From Desulfonauticus submarinus (GTDB taxonomy: Bacteria; Desulfobacterota; Desulfovibrionia; Desulfovibrionales; Desulfonatronovibrionaceae), in the NCBI RefSeq assembly GCF_900104045.1, contig NZ_FNIN01000003.1:150146-214145 (forward strand): DNA of 64,000 nucleotides, given 5' to 3'. Of the stretch, positions 27,052-38,545 are shown in pieces. A model generated the notes under the pieces. The model worked only from the letters and a program-made list of their open reading frames with translations, was not told where the DNA came from and ran no database searches. The stretch's first letter is position 1; each line of letters begins with the position of its first letter. The translations under genes and the position numbers were made by a program.

Positions 27052-28266
27052 TTAATCTGCCTGCATTCTAATAAATGTAGGAATTTCAAACTCTTCTTCT
27101 TCAAAAACAAAATCCTCTCCTTTTCCAGAATTATCTTCAGTAGGTTGAGTAAAACTTTTTCCTCTTTTTCGTAAGTATGCAGGCACTCTTAAATCTTCCT
27201 TATTCTCTATTTCAGGAGAATGAGGCTTTACTTGTCTTAATGCCTTTTCATTCTTTTTCTTTATCTCTGTAAAAGACGTTACCTTTTCTTCTGCAGGAGG
27301 TTGTTCTTCTTTATCCTCTATACCTGTAGCAATAACAGTAATTCTCAATTCATCTCCAATATTTTCATCAAGAACTGCTCCAAAATAAATTTTGGCATCT
27401 TCATGAGCAGCTTCGTGAATAATATCTGCAGCTGCACTAATTTCATCAACTGTTAGATCAGGGCCACAACTAACATTCATCAAAATACCTCTTGCGCCTT
27501 CAATAGAAACATCCTCTAACAAAGGACTATTAATAGCCTTTAAAGCTGCCTCTCTAGCCCTGCCTTCTCCTTGAGCAATACCTGTGCCCATCAAAGCTAA
27601 TCCCATTTCTGACATTACAGCCTTTACATCAGCAAAATCTAAATTGATTAAGCCTGGCACCATAATTAGATCAGAGATACCCTTAACTGCATAATATAAT
27701 ACTTCATCTGCCTTTTTAAGCATCTCCAAAAATGTGGCTTTTTTGGAAGCCAAATTAAGCAAGCGATCATTTGGAATGGTTATAATACTATCTACAACTT
27801 CTTTTAAGTTTTTAATACCCTGTTCTGCAATGGCAAGCCGCCTTTTGCCTTCAAAATAAAAAGGCTTAGTTACTACTGCTACAGTTAACGCTCCCATTTC
27901 TTTTGCCAATTGGGCTATGACTGGTGCAGCTCCTGTACCTGTTCCACCCCCCATTCCAGCAGTAACAAAAACCATATCACTGCCTTCTAAAATTTCCTTA
28001 ATAGCGTCTGCACTTTCTAAAGCTGCTTCCTTTCCTACCTCAGGATTAGCTCCTGCACCTAATCCCTTAGTTAATTTTTCTCCTAGTTGAATTTTATATT
28101 CTGCTTTAGAACTTTTAAGGGCTTGGAGATCTGTGTTCGCGGCAATAAAGGTCACGCCACGCATAGCAGAGCAAATCATATTATTAATAGCATTTCCTCC
28201 ACCCCCACCAACACCAACAACTTTTATTTTAGCATTGCCTTCCATTTCTAACTCTAAATATTCCAT
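27052..28266 (-). CDS. ftsZ: Cell-division GTPase FtsZ
   Basis: Tubulin-like GTPase that forms the division ring. The T-loops and the GTP signature [10 protein letters not shown] near residue 107 are intact, with [12 protein letters not shown] at the N-terminus and PNDRLL near residue 168. The variable linker (about 315-395) leads to the C-terminal peptide, here [11 protein letters not shown], close to the DIPxFxR consensus that FtsA binds. At 404 residues it is of ordinary length. It closes the dcw cluster, 62 nt after ftsA. Confidence 0.97.
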   Translation of the reverse strand: MEYLELEMEGNAKIKVVGVGGGGGNAINNMICSAMRGVTFIAANTDLQALKSSKAEYKIQLGEKLTKGLGAGANPEVGKEAALESADAIKEILEGSDMVFVTAGMGGGTGTGAAPVIAQLAKEMGALTVAVVTKPFYFEGKRRLAIAEQGIKNLKEVVDSIITIPNDRLLNLASKKATFLEMLKKADEVLYYAVKGISDLIMVPGLINLDFADVKAVMSEMGLALMGTGIAQGEGRAREAALKAINSPLLEDVSIEGARGILMNVSCGPDLTVDEISAAADIIHEAAHEDAKIYFGAVLDENIGDELRITVIATGIEDKEEQPPAEEKVTSFTEIKKKNEKALRQVKPHSPEIENKEDLRVPAYLRKRGKSFTQPTEDNSGKGEDFVFEEEEFEIPTFIRMQAD

Positions 28267-28328
28267 TGTCTCCTCCTTCCAAAAATTTTAAACTTAGCTC
28301 AAATTATGGTCAATTTTATTTTCTAAGT

Positions 28329-29558
28329 TTAACTAATGTCTGAAAACCACTTTTTCATTCTACCAAGAACTCTGTTAAAAATATTTTTATCTCTAATTCT
28401 AAACTTACTTCCCTGAGCTATTTTTTCTGCTCCGTATTTTAAAAGACCAACAGCAGTAGCATACATAGGACTATTTACCACATCTTTTAGCCCACCTACA
28501 TTTATAGGGCTAGCAACTCTAGTAGGTAAATTAAAAATTTGCTCTCCTAACTCCTGAATTCCATCAATTAAAGCAGCTCCGCCAGTAAGCACTACTCCTG
28601 CAGCTATAGATTTTTTAAAGCCAGAACGAACCAATTCCTGCTCTACAAGGACTAAAAGTTCTTCCATTCTTGGCTCACATATTTCTGCTAGAATATGACG
28701 TGATAACTTGCGAGAAGGTCTGCCTCCAACACTAGGTACCTCTATAACTTCATTATCCCTTACTAAATCAGCTAATGCGCATCCATATTTCACTTTTATT
28801 TGTTCTGCTGCTCCCATAGGAGTTCTCAAACCATAAGCAATATCACTAGTTAAATTTGTCCCTCCTATTGCTAAAACAGCTGTATGCCTGATAGAATCTT
28901 TAGAAAAAATTGCTATATCAGTAGTTCCTCCTCCAATATCAACTAAGGCAACTCCTATTTCTTTTTCTTCATCTGTAAGTACTGATTTAGCAGATGCCAA
29001 AGATTCTAAAACAATATCCTCCACATCTAAGCCTGCTCTATGACAAGAACGAATAATATTTTGAGCACTACTTACCGCACCAGTAACAATATGGACTTTA
29101 ACCTCTAATCGCACTCCAGCCATACCAAGCGGATCTGCAATACCCCGCTGTTCATCAACTATAAACTCTTGAGGTAAAATATGAATCACTTCCCTATCTA
29201 AAGGAATGGCAACTGCCTTAGCAGCATCTATAACTCTATCCACATCTTTTGAACTAACTTCACCGCCCTTAACAGCAATTACTCCATGACTATTAAAACC
29301 TTTTATATGACTACCAGCTATACCAGTATATACTGAATGTATTTCCCTGCCAGCCATTAACTCTGCTTCTTCTACTGCTCTTTGAATAGAGCGAACTGTC
29401 TGGTCAATATTAACCACAACCCCTTTACGCAACCCTGTAGAAGGACTTGTACCAATACCTATTACATCTACTCCATCTTCTGTTACTTCACCAACTACAC
29501 AGCAAATTTTTGTGGTGCCAAGATCCAATCCCACTACTAAATTATTGTCCCTGGCCAT
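28329..29558 (-). CDS. ftsA: Cell-division protein FtsA
   Basis: Actin-like ATPase that anchors FtsZ filaments to the membrane. VVGLDLGTTKICCVVGEV is the phosphate-1 motif at residues 7-24; VALVDIGGGTTDIAIF near residue 202 is phosphate 2, and GVVLTGGAALIDGI near 322 is the adenosine motif. The C-terminus ends in an amphipathic VLGRMKKWFSDIS helix, the membrane-targeting sequence. It lies between ftsQ and ftsZ as usual. Confidence 0.97.
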   Translation of the reverse strand: MARDNNLVVGLDLGTTKICCVVGEVTEDGVDVIGIGTSPSTGLRKGVVVNIDQTVRSIQRAVEEAELMAGREIHSVYTGIAGSHIKGFNSHGVIAVKGGEVSSKDVDRVIDAAKAVAIPLDREVIHILPQEFIVDEQRGIADPLGMAGVRLEVKVHIVTGAVSSAQNIIRSCHRAGLDVEDIVLESLASAKSVLTDEEKEIGVALVDIGGGTTDIAIFSKDSIRHTAVLAIGGTNLTSDIAYGLRTPMGAAEQIKVKYGCALADLVRDNEVIEVPSVGGRPSRKLSRHILAEICEPRMEELLVLVEQELVRSGFKKSIAAGVVLTGGAALIDGIQELGEQIFNLPTRVASPINVGGLKDVVNSPMYATAVGLLKYGAEKIAQGSKFRIRDKNIFNRVLGRMKKWFSDIS

Positions 29559-29573
29559 AAAAAGCTCCTTTGT

Positions 29574-30365
29574 TTAAGGCTTTAAAAAATGTCTCCTATA
29601 GGACACCCAAATCTTATTTCCTATTACTATTATCCTGTTAACTTTATTAAGTTCTCTTTTTGCACTTAAATCTGAAATAACTTTACTTAAAAAAATCGAC
29701 TCTCTTCTAATATCGTTGTTTTCTAAAAAAATAGCTGTATCAATATCTTTTATAAAAAATTCTGTCTGAAAACTATCTACTACAATATGTTGTACTTGAT
29801 CTAAGGAAAAAGGAAATCTTTTTTCTTTAAAAGCAACTATAATATTTTTCAAAATATTTTTATCCATTTCTGTTCTTAATTTTAAAATAGGAAGAGAAAT
29901 ATATTTAGAAGAATAAACTTTAGATATTTTATTGCCATTTATATCAGCGTAAAAAATATTATTATCATTATCTAATAATAAAAAACAAGGTTCTTTTTCC
30001 TCTACATAAATAGTAATTGTATCTGGCAGTTCTCTTTTTATCAAACAACTTTTAATCCAATTATTGGTATAAAGTTTATAATTCAACTCAGAAATATTAA
30101 TACTTAAAAGATTATCTCCCAAATTTAAATTTAAAAAAGACTTAATATCATTATCAGTCAATATTTTATTTCCATAAATTTTAATATGCTTTATTGAAAA
30201 AAAACTAGTTGTTGTAAGATATGTATAAATTTTTAAAATAAAAAACAAAGATAAAATAATTATAAATATAGCTAAAATAAATGAAAATATAACTCGTAAA
30301 GATAATTTCCTTTTCTTTTTACTATGTCTTGTAATATAAGATGTTTTCATTGTATAAGTTGACAT
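29574..30365 (-). CDS. ftsQ: Cell-division protein FtsQ
   Basis: Bitopic divisome protein that links early and late division proteins. A basic cytoplasmic start (RHSKKKRKLSLR) precedes one membrane helix at about residues 25-46; a POTRA domain follows (about 55-125, beginning FFSIKHIKIYGNKILTDNDI), then the FtsQ beta domain. At 263 residues it is typical. Sequence conservation is low, so the call rests on architecture and on its place between murB and ftsA. No ddl gene precedes it, unlike many dcw clusters. Confidence 0.9.
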   Translation of the reverse strand: MSTYTMKTSYITRHSKKKRKLSLRVIFSFILAIFIIILSLFFILKIYTYLTTTSFFSIKHIKIYGNKILTDNDIKSFLNLNLGDNLLSINISELNYKLYTNNWIKSCLIKRELPDTITIYVEEKEPCFLLLDNDNNIFYADINGNKISKVYSSKYISLPILKLRTEMDKNILKNIIVAFKEKRFPFSLDQVQHIVVDSFQTEFFIKDIDTAIFLENNDIRRESIFLSKVISDLSAKRELNKVNRIIVIGNKIWVSYRRHFLKP

Positions 30366-30389
30366 ATTATTTCACACAATTTTTTATTC

Positions 30390-31259
30390 TCATAAATTAA
30401 GTAGAATTACCTCTAGGTCTAATAAAAATCCATATCGTTTTAAAACCTCTTCTTGGGCCTTTTTTATTAGATAAATAGCATCTTCTGCTCTTCCTTTACC
30501 CAAATTTAATAAAAAATTAGCATGCTTAGTAGAAAAACAAACATCTCCTTTTCTAACCCCTTTAAAACCGCATTCATCTAAGATTTGCCCAGCACTTTTT
30601 GTAAACGAAGGATTTTTAAATATACAGCCAGCACTTGGATAAGATAAAGGCTGGTTTTGTTTTTTCTTCAAATACCATTTCTGTGTTTCTTCTTTAACTT
30701 TTAAGCTGTCTTTTTTCTTTAAACACATAACAACATCTAAAATTAGATAGTCTCGTTGACCAAAGTCACATTTTCTATATTCAAGATTTACTTCCTCTTT
30801 TTTTATTTCTAAAATCCCATTGGGAGTCCAAACAGTTATTTTAGTCCATACATCTCCTATACAGTATCCAAAAGAACCAGCATTCATAGAAACTGCTCCG
30901 CCTAGACTAGCAGGTATCCCAACCAATCCTTCAATTCCACTCCAACCTTCTTTTAAGCATATCCTAAGAAGACTTTTTAAGTGATAAGAAGCATCAACCT
31001 GTATATATACTTCATTTTTATTTTCTTTTAATATTTTAATTTCCCTATGTTTTACTAACTTTACAATATCCCTTTTTACAAAAGGATAAAAAATAACATT
31101 TGTTCCATTACCAACAATAAATGGTTTTTTATCTTTTTTATAAAGTTCCTCCAAATATTTACAATCATTAATACCTTCTAATAAATATAAATTCCCTCCT
31201 TGAGATAATAATCTAATAGAGCTAAACTGACTTAAATCTGGATTTGATATTTTTCTCAT
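30390..31259 (-). CDS. murB: UDP-N-acetylenolpyruvoylglucosamine reductase MurB
   Basis: FAD enzyme that reduces enolpyruvyl-UDP-GlcNAc to UDP-MurNAc. The FAD-binding [10 protein letters not shown] lies near residue 50, [20 protein letters not shown] near residue 110, and [13 protein letters not shown] near residue 208. In that last motif, the general-acid serine of E. coli MurB is cysteine, a variation known in the family. Residue length (289) and lack of the extra loop fit the type II form. It overlaps murC by 4 nt. Confidence 0.95.
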   Translation of the reverse strand: MRKISNPDLSQFSSIRLLSQGGNLYLLEGINDCKYLEELYKKDKKPFIVGNGTNVIFYPFVKRDIVKLVKHREIKILKENKNEVYIQVDASYHLKSLLRICLKEGWSGIEGLVGIPASLGGAVSMNAGSFGYCIGDVWTKITVWTPNGILEIKKEEVNLEYRKCDFGQRDYLILDVVMCLKKKDSLKVKEETQKWYLKKKQNQPLSYPSAGCIFKNPSFTKSAGQILDECGFKGVRKGDVCFSTKHANFLLNLGKGRAEDAIYLIKKAQEEVLKRYGFLLDLEVILLNL

Positions 31260-32611
31260 TTTAAAAAATATTCCCCAACTTTATATACACTTCCTGCTCC
31301 AAGCGTTAAGAACAAATCACCAGGCTTTAATATATCTTTTAATTGTTCCCTTACTTGCTCAAAATTTTCAAAAAACAAAACATCTTTACCCATTTGTTTA
31401 ATCCCCTGAGCCAGAGTAAAACCACTAATACCAGGGATAGGTTTTTCTGAAGCAGGATATATTTCTGTTAATAATAGCAAATCTGCTCCTTGTAAGACTT
31501 GGCAAAATTCTCCAAAAAGAGCTTTGGTGCGAGTAAAACGATGAGGTTGGAATAAGACAACAATTCTTCTTTTAGGATAACATTGTCTAGCTGTTTTTAA
31601 AGTTGCCTCTATTTCTGTAGGATGATGGCCATAATCATCTACAACCACAATGTTATTTTTTTCTCCTTTAATCTCAAATCTTCTACCCACACCTTGAAAA
31701 CGCGATAGGCCTTTAAATATTTTTTGCTCTGGGATGCCTACTTCTAAAGAAATACCAATAGCTGCAAGTGCATTTAAAATATTATGTTCTCCTGGATGAG
31801 GCAAACAAACCTCTCCAAGTCTTTTATTCTTCCAAAAAACTTCAAAACAACTTCCTCGATCACACTCGTTTATTTTAGCTTGTAAATCATTATCTGGCCC
31901 AAAACCATAAGTAAGAACAGGCCTTTTTATTTTTGATATAAGCTCTCTAATATTTGGATCATCGCCACAAACTACATTAAGACCATAAAAAGGAACTGCA
32001 TTCATAAAACGTAAAAATGCCTTTTTAATTGCTTCTAAATTTGGATAAAAGTCCAAATGATCTGCATCTATATTTGTTACTACATTCATTATAGGGAAGA
32101 GACATAAAAAAGAACCATCTGACTCGTCAGCTTCAGCTATAAAATATTCTCCTTTTCCTAAAACAGCATTACTACCAAAGGCATTTAAACGCCCTCCAAT
32201 AATAACAGTAGGATCCAAGCCTGCTTCCTTAAAAATAGTGCCTAAAAACGATGTGGTGGTAGTTTTACCATGAGTTCCAGCTACAGCAATGCCTGTTTTT
32301 AAACGCATAAGTTCTGCTAGCATTTCTGCTCTAGGAATGATGGGAATTTTCTTTTTTTGGGCAGCCTTAATTTCTGGATTATTGTCTTTTACTGCGGTTG
32401 ATTTCACTACAACTTGGGCCTTTTGAATATTACTTTCTTTATGTCCAATATAAATTTTAGCTCCTAAAGCTCTAAGTCTCTTTACACTAGCTCCCTCTAC
32501 TAAATCTGAACCACTCACCTTATAGCCTAAATTTAACAATACTTCTGCAATCCCACACATTCCAGAGCCACCAATTCCTATCATATGTATTCTTTTTACT
32601 TTAATTTTCAT
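31256..32611 (-). CDS. murC: UDP-N-acetylmuramate--L-alanine ligase MurC
   Basis: First Mur ligase, adding L-alanine to UDP-MurNAc in the cytoplasm. The N-terminal Rossmann motif [17 protein letters not shown], the ATP motif [15 protein letters not shown] near residue 113 and the [10 protein letters not shown] segment near residue 173 identify MurC rather than Mur[16 protein letters not shown] near residue 320 is the further MurC mark. It is 451 residues long. It overlaps murG by 11 nt and murB by 4 nt. Confidence 0.97.
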   Translation of the reverse strand: MKIKVKRIHMIGIGGSGMCGIAEVLLNLGYKVSGSDLVEGASVKRLRALGAKIYIGHKESNIQKAQVVVKSTAVKDNNPEIKAAQKKKIPIIPRAEMLAELMRLKTGIAVAGTHGKTTTTSFLGTIFKEAGLDPTVIIGGRLNAFGSNAVLGKGEYFIAEADESDGSFLCLFPIMNVVTNIDADHLDFYPNLEAIKKAFLRFMNAVPFYGLNVVCGDDPNIRELISKIKRPVLTYGFGPDNDLQAKINECDRGSCFEVFWKNKRLGEVCLPHPGEHNILNALAAIGISLEVGIPEQKIFKGLSRFQGVGRRFEIKGEKNNIVVVDDYGHHPTEIEATLKTARQCYPKRRIVVLFQPHRFTRTKALFGEFCQVLQGADLLLLTEIYPASEKPIPGISGFTLAQGIKQMGKDVLFFENFEQVREQLKDILKPGDLFLTLGAGSVYKVGEYFLK

Positions 32612-33671
32612 TTACTAATTTCTCCAACTCCATTACAATATTTTCAGATGCTCTATTATACCCAAAACTTTGATATGCATTTGCCATTTGTCTTAATTTA
32701 TGAGGACTATCCAATAGATCAGTAATAATAGCTGAAAGATTTATTTCTCCCAAATAAGGTTGCATAAGTATCATCCCAGCGCCTTGTTTTTCCAATACGC
32801 GTGCATTTTTTAATTGATGATCATGAGTAGCATATGGATATGGCACCAAAATACTTGGCCTTTTTACCACAATAAGCTCCGCAATAGTAGATGCTCCAGC
32901 TCTACATAAAACTAAATCAGCAAATTCATAAGCCTGTGGCATATCTTCAATAAAAGGCTCCACTTTGGCCTTTGGATAAATCTTATCATACACTTTTTTG
33001 ACCCACTCAAAGTCTTTCTCTCCTGTTTGGTGCCAAATATTAATTTTAGCACTTTTTAACTCTTTCAAGCAATTTACAATAGCCTTATTAATAACAGTAG
33101 CACCTTGACTTCCACCAACTACTAGAAGATTTCTAGAAGAAAAATTCTCCTTTGGTTTTATTTTAAAAAACTTCTTCTGCACAGGATTGCCTGTTATAAT
33201 AACTTTTTCTGATGGAAAAAGATGAAACTCATCTACAAAGGACAGAAAAACTCTATCTACTCTTTTTCCCAACAAACGATTAGTAACACCAGGAAATATA
33301 TTTTGTTCATGAATAGCAGTCTTTATCCTCAGCAATTTAGCAGCTAAAACAGGAGTAAAAGCGGCATAACTTCCAAAACCTAACACTACATCAGGCTTAA
33401 ATCTTCCAAGATAGAAAATGCTTTTAACCATTGATCCAATTAAAAGTATACCTTGCCCTATTCCCTTTAAACCTCTTCCTATAACCCCTTTAATGGGTAA
33501 CCCCAAAAATTTATATCCCTTAGAAGAAACCAATTTTTTTTCAGGTCCGAATTTTCCACCTATAAACAAAATATCTATTTCTGGGAATCTAGCTTTCAAT
33601 TCATCAGCTACAGCTAGGGCAGGAAAAATATGTCCACCTGTCCCGCCTGTTGCTAATACTACTTTTTGCAT
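32601..33671 (-). CDS. murG: UDP-GlcNAc:lipid I transferase MurG
   Basis: GT28 enzyme at the inner leaflet that makes lipid II from lipid [20 protein letters not shown] is the glycine-rich motif at residues 7-25; [17 protein letters not shown] near residue 93 and the donor-binding [20 protein letters not shown] near residue 255 complete the signature. The length of 356 residues is normal. Its start lies 2 nt after the ftsW stop. Confidence 0.97.
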   Translation of the reverse strand: MQKVVLATGGTGGHIFPALAVADELKARFPEIDILFIGGKFGPEKKLVSSKGYKFLGLPIKGVIGRGLKGIGQGILLIGSMVKSIFYLGRFKPDVVLGFGSYAAFTPVLAAKLLRIKTAIHEQNIFPGVTNRLLGKRVDRVFLSFVDEFHLFPSEKVIITGNPVQKKFFKIKPKENFSSRNLLVVGGSQGATVINKAIVNCLKELKSAKINIWHQTGEKDFEWVKKVYDKIYPKAKVEPFIEDMPQAYEFADLVLCRAGASTIAELIVVKRPSILVPYPYATHDHQLKNARVLEKQGAGMILMQPYLGEINLSAIITDLLDSPHKLRQMANAYQSFGYNRASENIVMELEKLVNEN

Positions 33672-33673
33672 AT

Positions 33674-34792
33674 TTAACCTTTTCTCTCTAACTTAAGTAA
33701 AATACCAACACACAAAAACGAACTTAATAAACTACTTCCCCCATAACTTACAAATGGCATGGTTACTCCTTTTGGAGGAAGAACCCCTAACACAACTCCC
33801 ATATTTAAAAACATCCCAACCAACAAAATTAATCCTAAACCAAAAGCTAATAACTTGTTTTCTAAATCTTCTTGAGATAATACTATTTTTAGCCATCTCC
33901 AAAATAAGATAAGCACAAGCAAAAATACTATACTAAGACCAATAAATCCCATTTCCTCTCCCAAAATACTTAAAATAAAGTCATTGTGAGCCTCTGGAAG
34001 ATAAAAAAATTTCTGTTTTCCTTCTCCCAATCCCACTCCTAAAAGACCTCCATTAGCTAAACCATAAAATGACTGGACTAGTTGATAACCTTTATCTCCT
34101 GGATCAGAAAAAGGATGTAAAAAAGCTTCCACTCTTTTAATCCTATAAGAAGCAGAAAAGATAAAAAACAATAATCCGCCTATACCTGCTATACCTAACC
34201 CAAACAATTTTCCTAAAGGTACTCCCCCTACAAAAGCAACACTTAGAAATAACAACAGTAAAAAAGCGGCTCCACCTAGATCTGGCTGCAAAATTAACAA
34301 CGCACTTAAAAATAAAGTAATAACTAAAGGCGGTAAAATGCCAATTCCAAAACTCTGAATCTTATCCTGTTTATTAGCATAAAAATAAGCTAAATAAAAA
34401 ACTAAAAATACCTTTACTATTTCCAATGGCTGAAAAGTAAAAAATTTAAAATCTAACCACCTTTTAGCATTACCTGCTTCTATCCCTAAAGGGGAACATA
34501 CTGTTAAAGCCAAAAGACAAATACCTATACTCACAAAGACATATTTAAATTTTATCCAAAATTTCACAGGTATTTTTAAAGAAATCAGCATAATTATAAT
34601 TCCAATAAAAAAGAATATAAGTTGTCTCTCAAAAAAATACAGTTTATTATTATAATTTTGTTTAGCTAAAATAGCACTTGAACTAAAAACCATTATCAAT
34701 CCAATAATAGATAGTCCCAATACAGCTATAAGCAACCAATAATCTATATGACTATTTCTATTATAATCTTTAAAGCTGTTGACCATTTTCAA
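33674..34792 (-). CDS. ftsW: SEDS peptidoglycan glycosyltransferase FtsW
   Basis: Ten-helix membrane glycosyltransferase that polymerises septal glycan together with the PBP FtsI. GNAKRWLDFKFFTFQPLEIV near residue 112 holds the conserved motif before the catalytic Asp loop, and the C-terminal PPKGVTMPFVSYGGSSLL is the SEDS signature. Length 372. It overlaps murD by about 20 nt; an internal ATG two codons later is an alternative start. Confidence 0.96.
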   Translation of the reverse strand: MKMVNSFKDYNRNSHIDYWLLIAVLGLSIIGLIMVFSSSAILAKQNYNNKLYFFERQLIFFFIGIIIMLISLKIPVKFWIKFKYVFVSIGICLLALTVCSPLGIEAGNAKRWLDFKFFTFQPLEIVKVFLVFYLAYFYANKQDKIQSFGIGILPPLVITLFLSALLILQPDLGGAAFLLLLFLSVAFVGGVPLGKLFGLGIAGIGGLLFFIFSASYRIKRVEAFLHPFSDPGDKGYQLVQSFYGLANGGLLGVGLGEGKQKFFYLPEAHNDFILSILGEEMGFIGLSIVFLLVLILFWRWLKIVLSQEDLENKLLAFGLGLILLVGMFLNMGVVLGVLPPKGVTMPFVSYGGSSLLSSFLCVGILLKLERKG

Positions 34793-36083
34793 AGTACTTC
34801 CTGACTAACATTTTAAATTTATTTCCCCTATCTTTATAGTCTTTAAATAAATCAAAACTAGATGTTGCTGGTGAAAGCATTACTACTTCTGAGTCTTCTT
34901 CTTTTAATAAGTCTTCTCTTAATTCTTTAAATACATCTTCTAAAGTTTCAAACCATCTAATAGGACAACAATCATTCAATGAATTTTGGAATATATCTTT
35001 ACTTTCTCCAAATAAATATATTTTTTTTACTTTGTTTTTTACAATATCACGTAACTCCTTTAAGTCTCCTCCTTTAAATATTCCCCCGCATAAAAGTCTA
35101 ATTGGATTATTAACTGATTCCAAAGCAGCCTTTAGTGAGGCCACCGTTGTGGACTTAGAATCATTGACAAATGCAATATTTTTCCATTTCCAAAAAAATT
35201 CCATTCTATGCTCTGGAGGTCTAAAGTCTTTGCTATATTCTGCAAAGTCTTGTTCACTAAATCCTATATACCTCAAAGCTAGAAATGCTGCTTCCATATT
35301 AGCTTGGTTATGCTCACCTATTAAAAATTCATGTTGAAAACGATTAGAAGGTATAAAGTAAACTCTAGAACATGATAAATTCAATTCTTCTATTTTGGGT
35401 TTTAGCTCTAAAGGAAAAATTCCTATATCATTTTGTTTTTGTTTAATGAAAAGTTTTATTTTTGCCTCCCAGTACTCTTCTTCTGTTAAATGGAAATCAA
35501 GATGATTGGGAGAAAAATTAAGTAAAATCGCTACTTGAGGCCTAAAAGAATTACATCCCTGAAGCTGGAAACTACTAACCTCTAATATCAAAAAATCTAC
35601 TTGCTCCCCTCCTAATACATACTCACTTAAGGGAACACCTAAGTTTCCTCCAGCAAAAACCTTTTTCCCTGCCTGTTTTAAAACATGAGCAATAAGCAAA
35701 GTAGTAGTGGTTTTTCCATTAGTTCCAGTAATTGCAATAATAGGTTTATCTACAAACCAAGAGGCCAACTCTAATTCCGAACAAATAAACGCATTGGAAG
35801 GAACAAAAGAACGGATACGATTTAAAGGCACTCCTGGGCTTAAAACTACAAGGTTTGCTCCTTTAAAATGTGATTTTTTATGTTCTCCTAAAATCAATTT
35901 TACATTTTTTTCCTCTACCCAATCTAAGATAGTAGAAGAGATTTTATTTTTATTCCTCTCTACAAGGCAAACATCTGCTCCTAAAGCCACAAGCAAATTA
36001 ACTGCAGCTTGACCAGAACGACCACATCCTACAACAACTGCTTTATGTCCTTTTAATTGTCCTTTAAAAACAAGTTCTCTCAC
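34770..36083 (-). CDS. murD: UDP-MurNAc-L-Ala--D-Glu ligase MurD
   Basis: Second Mur ligase. Rossmann-like GCGRSGQAAVNLL near residue 19, ATP motif AITGTNGKTTTTLLIAHVL near residue 116, and NDSKSTTVASLKAAL near residue 310 with the MurD-specific DSK-T pattern; ending MLSPATSSFDLFKDYKDRGN, the C-terminal MurD signature. It is 437 residues long, of normal size, and lies between mraY and ftsW. Confidence 0.97.
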   Translation of the reverse strand: MRELVFKGQLKGHKAVVVGCGRSGQAAVNLLVALGADVCLVERNKNKISSTILDWVEEKNVKLILGEHKKSHFKGANLVVLSPGVPLNRIRSFVPSNAFICSELELASWFVDKPIIAITGTNGKTTTTLLIAHVLKQAGKKVFAGGNLGVPLSEYVLGGEQVDFLILEVSSFQLQGCNSFRPQVAILLNFSPNHLDFHLTEEEYWEAKIKLFIKQKQNDIGIFPLELKPKIEELNLSCSRVYFIPSNRFQHEFLIGEHNQANMEAAFLALRYIGFSEQDFAEYSKDFRPPEHRMEFFWKWKNIAFVNDSKSTTVASLKAALESVNNPIRLLCGGIFKGGDLKELRDIVKNKVKKIYLFGESKDIFQNSLNDCCPIRWFETLEDVFKELREDLLKEEDSEVVMLSPATSSFDLFKDYKDRGNKFKMLVRKYFENGQQL

Positions 36084-36093
36084 TTTTACCTCT

Positions 36094-37170
36094 TTACCTT
36101 AACTTTAAGGTACTCAAAGCTACTAAAGCCAATAAAATAGACAAAATCCAAAAACGCACAATTATTTTTGATTCTGGTATTCCCTGTAATTCAAAATGAT
36201 GATGTAGCGGGGCCATACGAAAAATTCTTTTACCTTTGGTTAGTTTAAAATACCCAACCTGTAAAATCACAGAAAGAGTTTCTATTACAAAGAGCCCACC
36301 CACAATAACTAAAATTAGCTCTTGCTTACATAAAACAGAAATAAAGCCAAGAGTTCCCCCAAGACTAAGACTACCTACATCACCCATAAAAACATCTGCA
36401 GGATAGGCATTAAACCATAAAAAACCCAAACCAGCACCTACTAAAGCCGAGCAAAACACTGCTACCTCCCCAACTCCAGGGATATAAGCAATTTGAAGAT
36501 ACTTTGCTAAATTCACATGGCCTGCCACATAAACAAACAATGTAAAACATCCTGCACAAACAATACTTGGTCCTATTGCCAATCCATCCAATCCATCTGT
36601 TAAATTAACTCCATTAGAAGAACCCACCATAACAAAAACTGCAAAAAAAACATAAAACCAACCTAAGTCAGGATGTAAATTTTTAAAAAAGGGAACTAAT
36701 AAACTTGTATTATAACCAGGCCAGTTTAAAAGTAGAGTGACAACACCAATTGAAACAATAACCTGTCCTAAAAACTTTCCTTTAGCACTCAATCCTTTAT
36801 TTCTTTTCTTAATAACTTTTAAATAATCATCATACAAACCAACTAAACCAAATCCTACAAATACAAATATAGTCAACCAAATATATTTATTAGTCAAATC
36901 TGCCCATAAAAATACACTTATTAAAACACAAAAACCTATCAGCAATCCACCCATTGTTGGAGTGCCTTCTTTTTTCTTATGACACTCTACATCTTCTTGG
37001 ATATATTGGCTACATCTAATGCTTTTTAACCACTTTATAAACTTTGGACCAAAAATAATACTTAACAATAATGCTGTTAATAAAGCATATATACTTCTAA
37101 ATGTTATATACCTAAATACATTCAAGACAGAATAATGTGACGATAAGGGATATAAAAGATGATAAAACAT
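36094..37170 (-). CDS. mraY: Phospho-MurNAc-pentapeptide transferase MraY
   Basis: Ten-helix membrane enzyme that makes lipid I from UDP-MurNAc-pentapeptide and undecaprenyl phosphate. [14 protein letters not shown] near residue 66, DDYLKV near residue 114 (the first two aspartates), [12 protein letters not shown] near residue 190 and [15 protein letters not shown] near residue 262 are the magnesium-binding and family motifs; [11 protein letters not shown] near 320 is the HHH motif. It begins one base inside the murF stop (TAATG). Confidence 0.97.
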   Translation of the reverse strand: MFYHLLYPLSSHYSVLNVFRYITFRSIYALLTALLLSIIFGPKFIKWLKSIRCSQYIQEDVECHKKKEGTPTMGGLLIGFCVLISVFLWADLTNKYIWLTIFVFVGFGLVGLYDDYLKVIKKRNKGLSAKGKFLGQVIVSIGVVTLLLNWPGYNTSLLVPFFKNLHPDLGWFYVFFAVFVMVGSSNGVNLTDGLDGLAIGPSIVCAGCFTLFVYVAGHVNLAKYLQIAYIPGVGEVAVFCSALVGAGLGFLWFNAYPADVFMGDVGSLSLGGTLGFISVLCKQELILVIVGGLFVIETLSVILQVGYFKLTKGKRIFRMAPLHHHFELQGIPESKIIVRFWILSILLALVALSTLKLR

Positions 37171-38528
37171 TAATAACCAACCTCAAGTTTAAATTTATTT
37201 AATAATTTTTCCAAACCAATAGAACGAGAAGCCTTAAATAAAATCACTCCATCTTTAAAGTTAGAATTTTTATAAAAAGAAATAAATTCATCCTCGTCAT
37301 TCACAATAAAGAAATTCTCTCGTCCATAGGTATCCTGAACTAATTTAGCACACTTACCTTTATAAAACACTACATCAGGTTTTATTGTTTTCAAAAACAA
37401 ACCTAACTTATGATGTTCCACTTCTTCTCTTTCACCCAACTCAGCCATGTCTCCCAGAACAACTGCAAACGAACGATTTTTAGCCAGTTCTTTTGTTGCT
37501 AATAAAGAGGCTCTCATTGACATAGGATTAGCATTATATGTATCGTCAATAATAATGTATTTATCACTTTCTACAACTTTAAATCTTTGATTAGGTAAAT
37601 TTAATGATTCTAAACCAGTTAGAATATCTTTGAAATCTAATTTAAAGTAAAAAGATAAATATAATACTGCTCTTAAATTTTCTTCAAAATGATTTCCCCA
37701 AAAAGGGAGTATTATTGTCCCTTCTTGATTATTATATTTGATTAAAAATTTACCCTTCCTATCTACTAATCCCATAAATTTAATATCTATATCTTCTCCC
37801 TTACTAAAAAACATCTTATTAATGTTATACTTACTCGTAGTTTCTTTCAAAGCCTTATTATCTCCATTTATAATAGCAACTCCATCGATATTAACATACT
37901 TTAACAATTTAGATTTATTTTCTGCAACTGTTTCTTCATCTTTAAGTCCTTGTAAGTGACATGGTCCTACATTCAAAATAAGAGCAATATCTGGCCTTAA
38001 AATAGATCCTAATTCATCCATATCTCTTTTATTATTTATTCCAACTTCTAAAAGCCAAATATCCTCTTCTCCTTGAAATTGAAAAATAGAAAGAGGAACT
38101 CCTATTTGATTATTCCAATTACCTAGATTTTTACCAACTTTAAATTTTTGAGATAACACAGCATAAGCGATTTCTTTTGTTGTAGTTTTACCGCAAGATC
38201 CTGTTATAGCTACTACCTTTGCTTTAGTATTTGTTCTTAAAAAACACGCAATATCGCCTAAAGCTTTTACTGTGTCGTTTACTAAAAGTACTGGAATAGA
38301 GGGGATAAAGTCTAAAGGTCTATGAACAACTAATGCTATTGCACCTTTTTTTTCTGCCTCTTTCGCAAAAGTATGTCCATCAAAGCGATCTCCACATAGA
38401 CAAATAAACACATCTCCAGGCTCTACTGTTCTACTATCTGTTTTTATACTCTTAACTGGTATGTCTATATCTTCAAAATCACCAATAGCATTAGTAGCTT
38501 TTATTATATCATTTAAATTTAATTGCAT
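37170..38528 (-). CDS. murF: UDP-MurNAc-tripeptide--D-Ala-D-Ala ligase MurF
   Basis: Last cytoplasmic Mur ligase. [20 protein letters not shown] near residue 28 is the uridine-binding start shared with MurE; the ATP motif is [19 protein letters not shown] near residue 107; [17 protein letters not shown] near residue 326 is the MurF-specific motif. It is 452 residues, normal length. Located between murE and mraY with an overlap of one base to mraY. Confidence 0.96.
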   Translation of the reverse strand: MQLNLNDIIKATNAIGDFEDIDIPVKSIKTDSRTVEPGDVFICLCGDRFDGHTFAKEAEKKGAIALVVHRPLDFIPSIPVLLVNDTVKALGDIACFLRTNTKAKVVAITGSCGKTTTKEIAYAVLSQKFKVGKNLGNWNNQIGVPLSIFQFQGEEDIWLLEVGINNKRDMDELGSILRPDIALILNVGPCHLQGLKDEETVAENKSKLLKYVNIDGVAIINGDNKALKETTSKYNINKMFFSKGEDIDIKFMGLVDRKGKFLIKYNNQEGTIILPFWGNHFEENLRAVLYLSFYFKLDFKDILTGLESLNLPNQRFKVVESDKYIIIDDTYNANPMSMRASLLATKELAKNRSFAVVLGDMAELGEREEVEHHKLGLFLKTIKPDVVFYKGKCAKLVQDTYGRENFFIVNDEDEFISFYKNSNFKDGVILFKASRSIGLEKLLNKFKLEVGY

Positions 38529-38545
38529 ACTTTAAAGTTTCCTTA

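Noticed and set aside
30366..30389. Missing ddl gene in dcw cluster as a deletion
   Set aside because: The gap between murB and ftsQ is only 24 bp with no remnant; ddl is simply elsewhere, as in many genomes.
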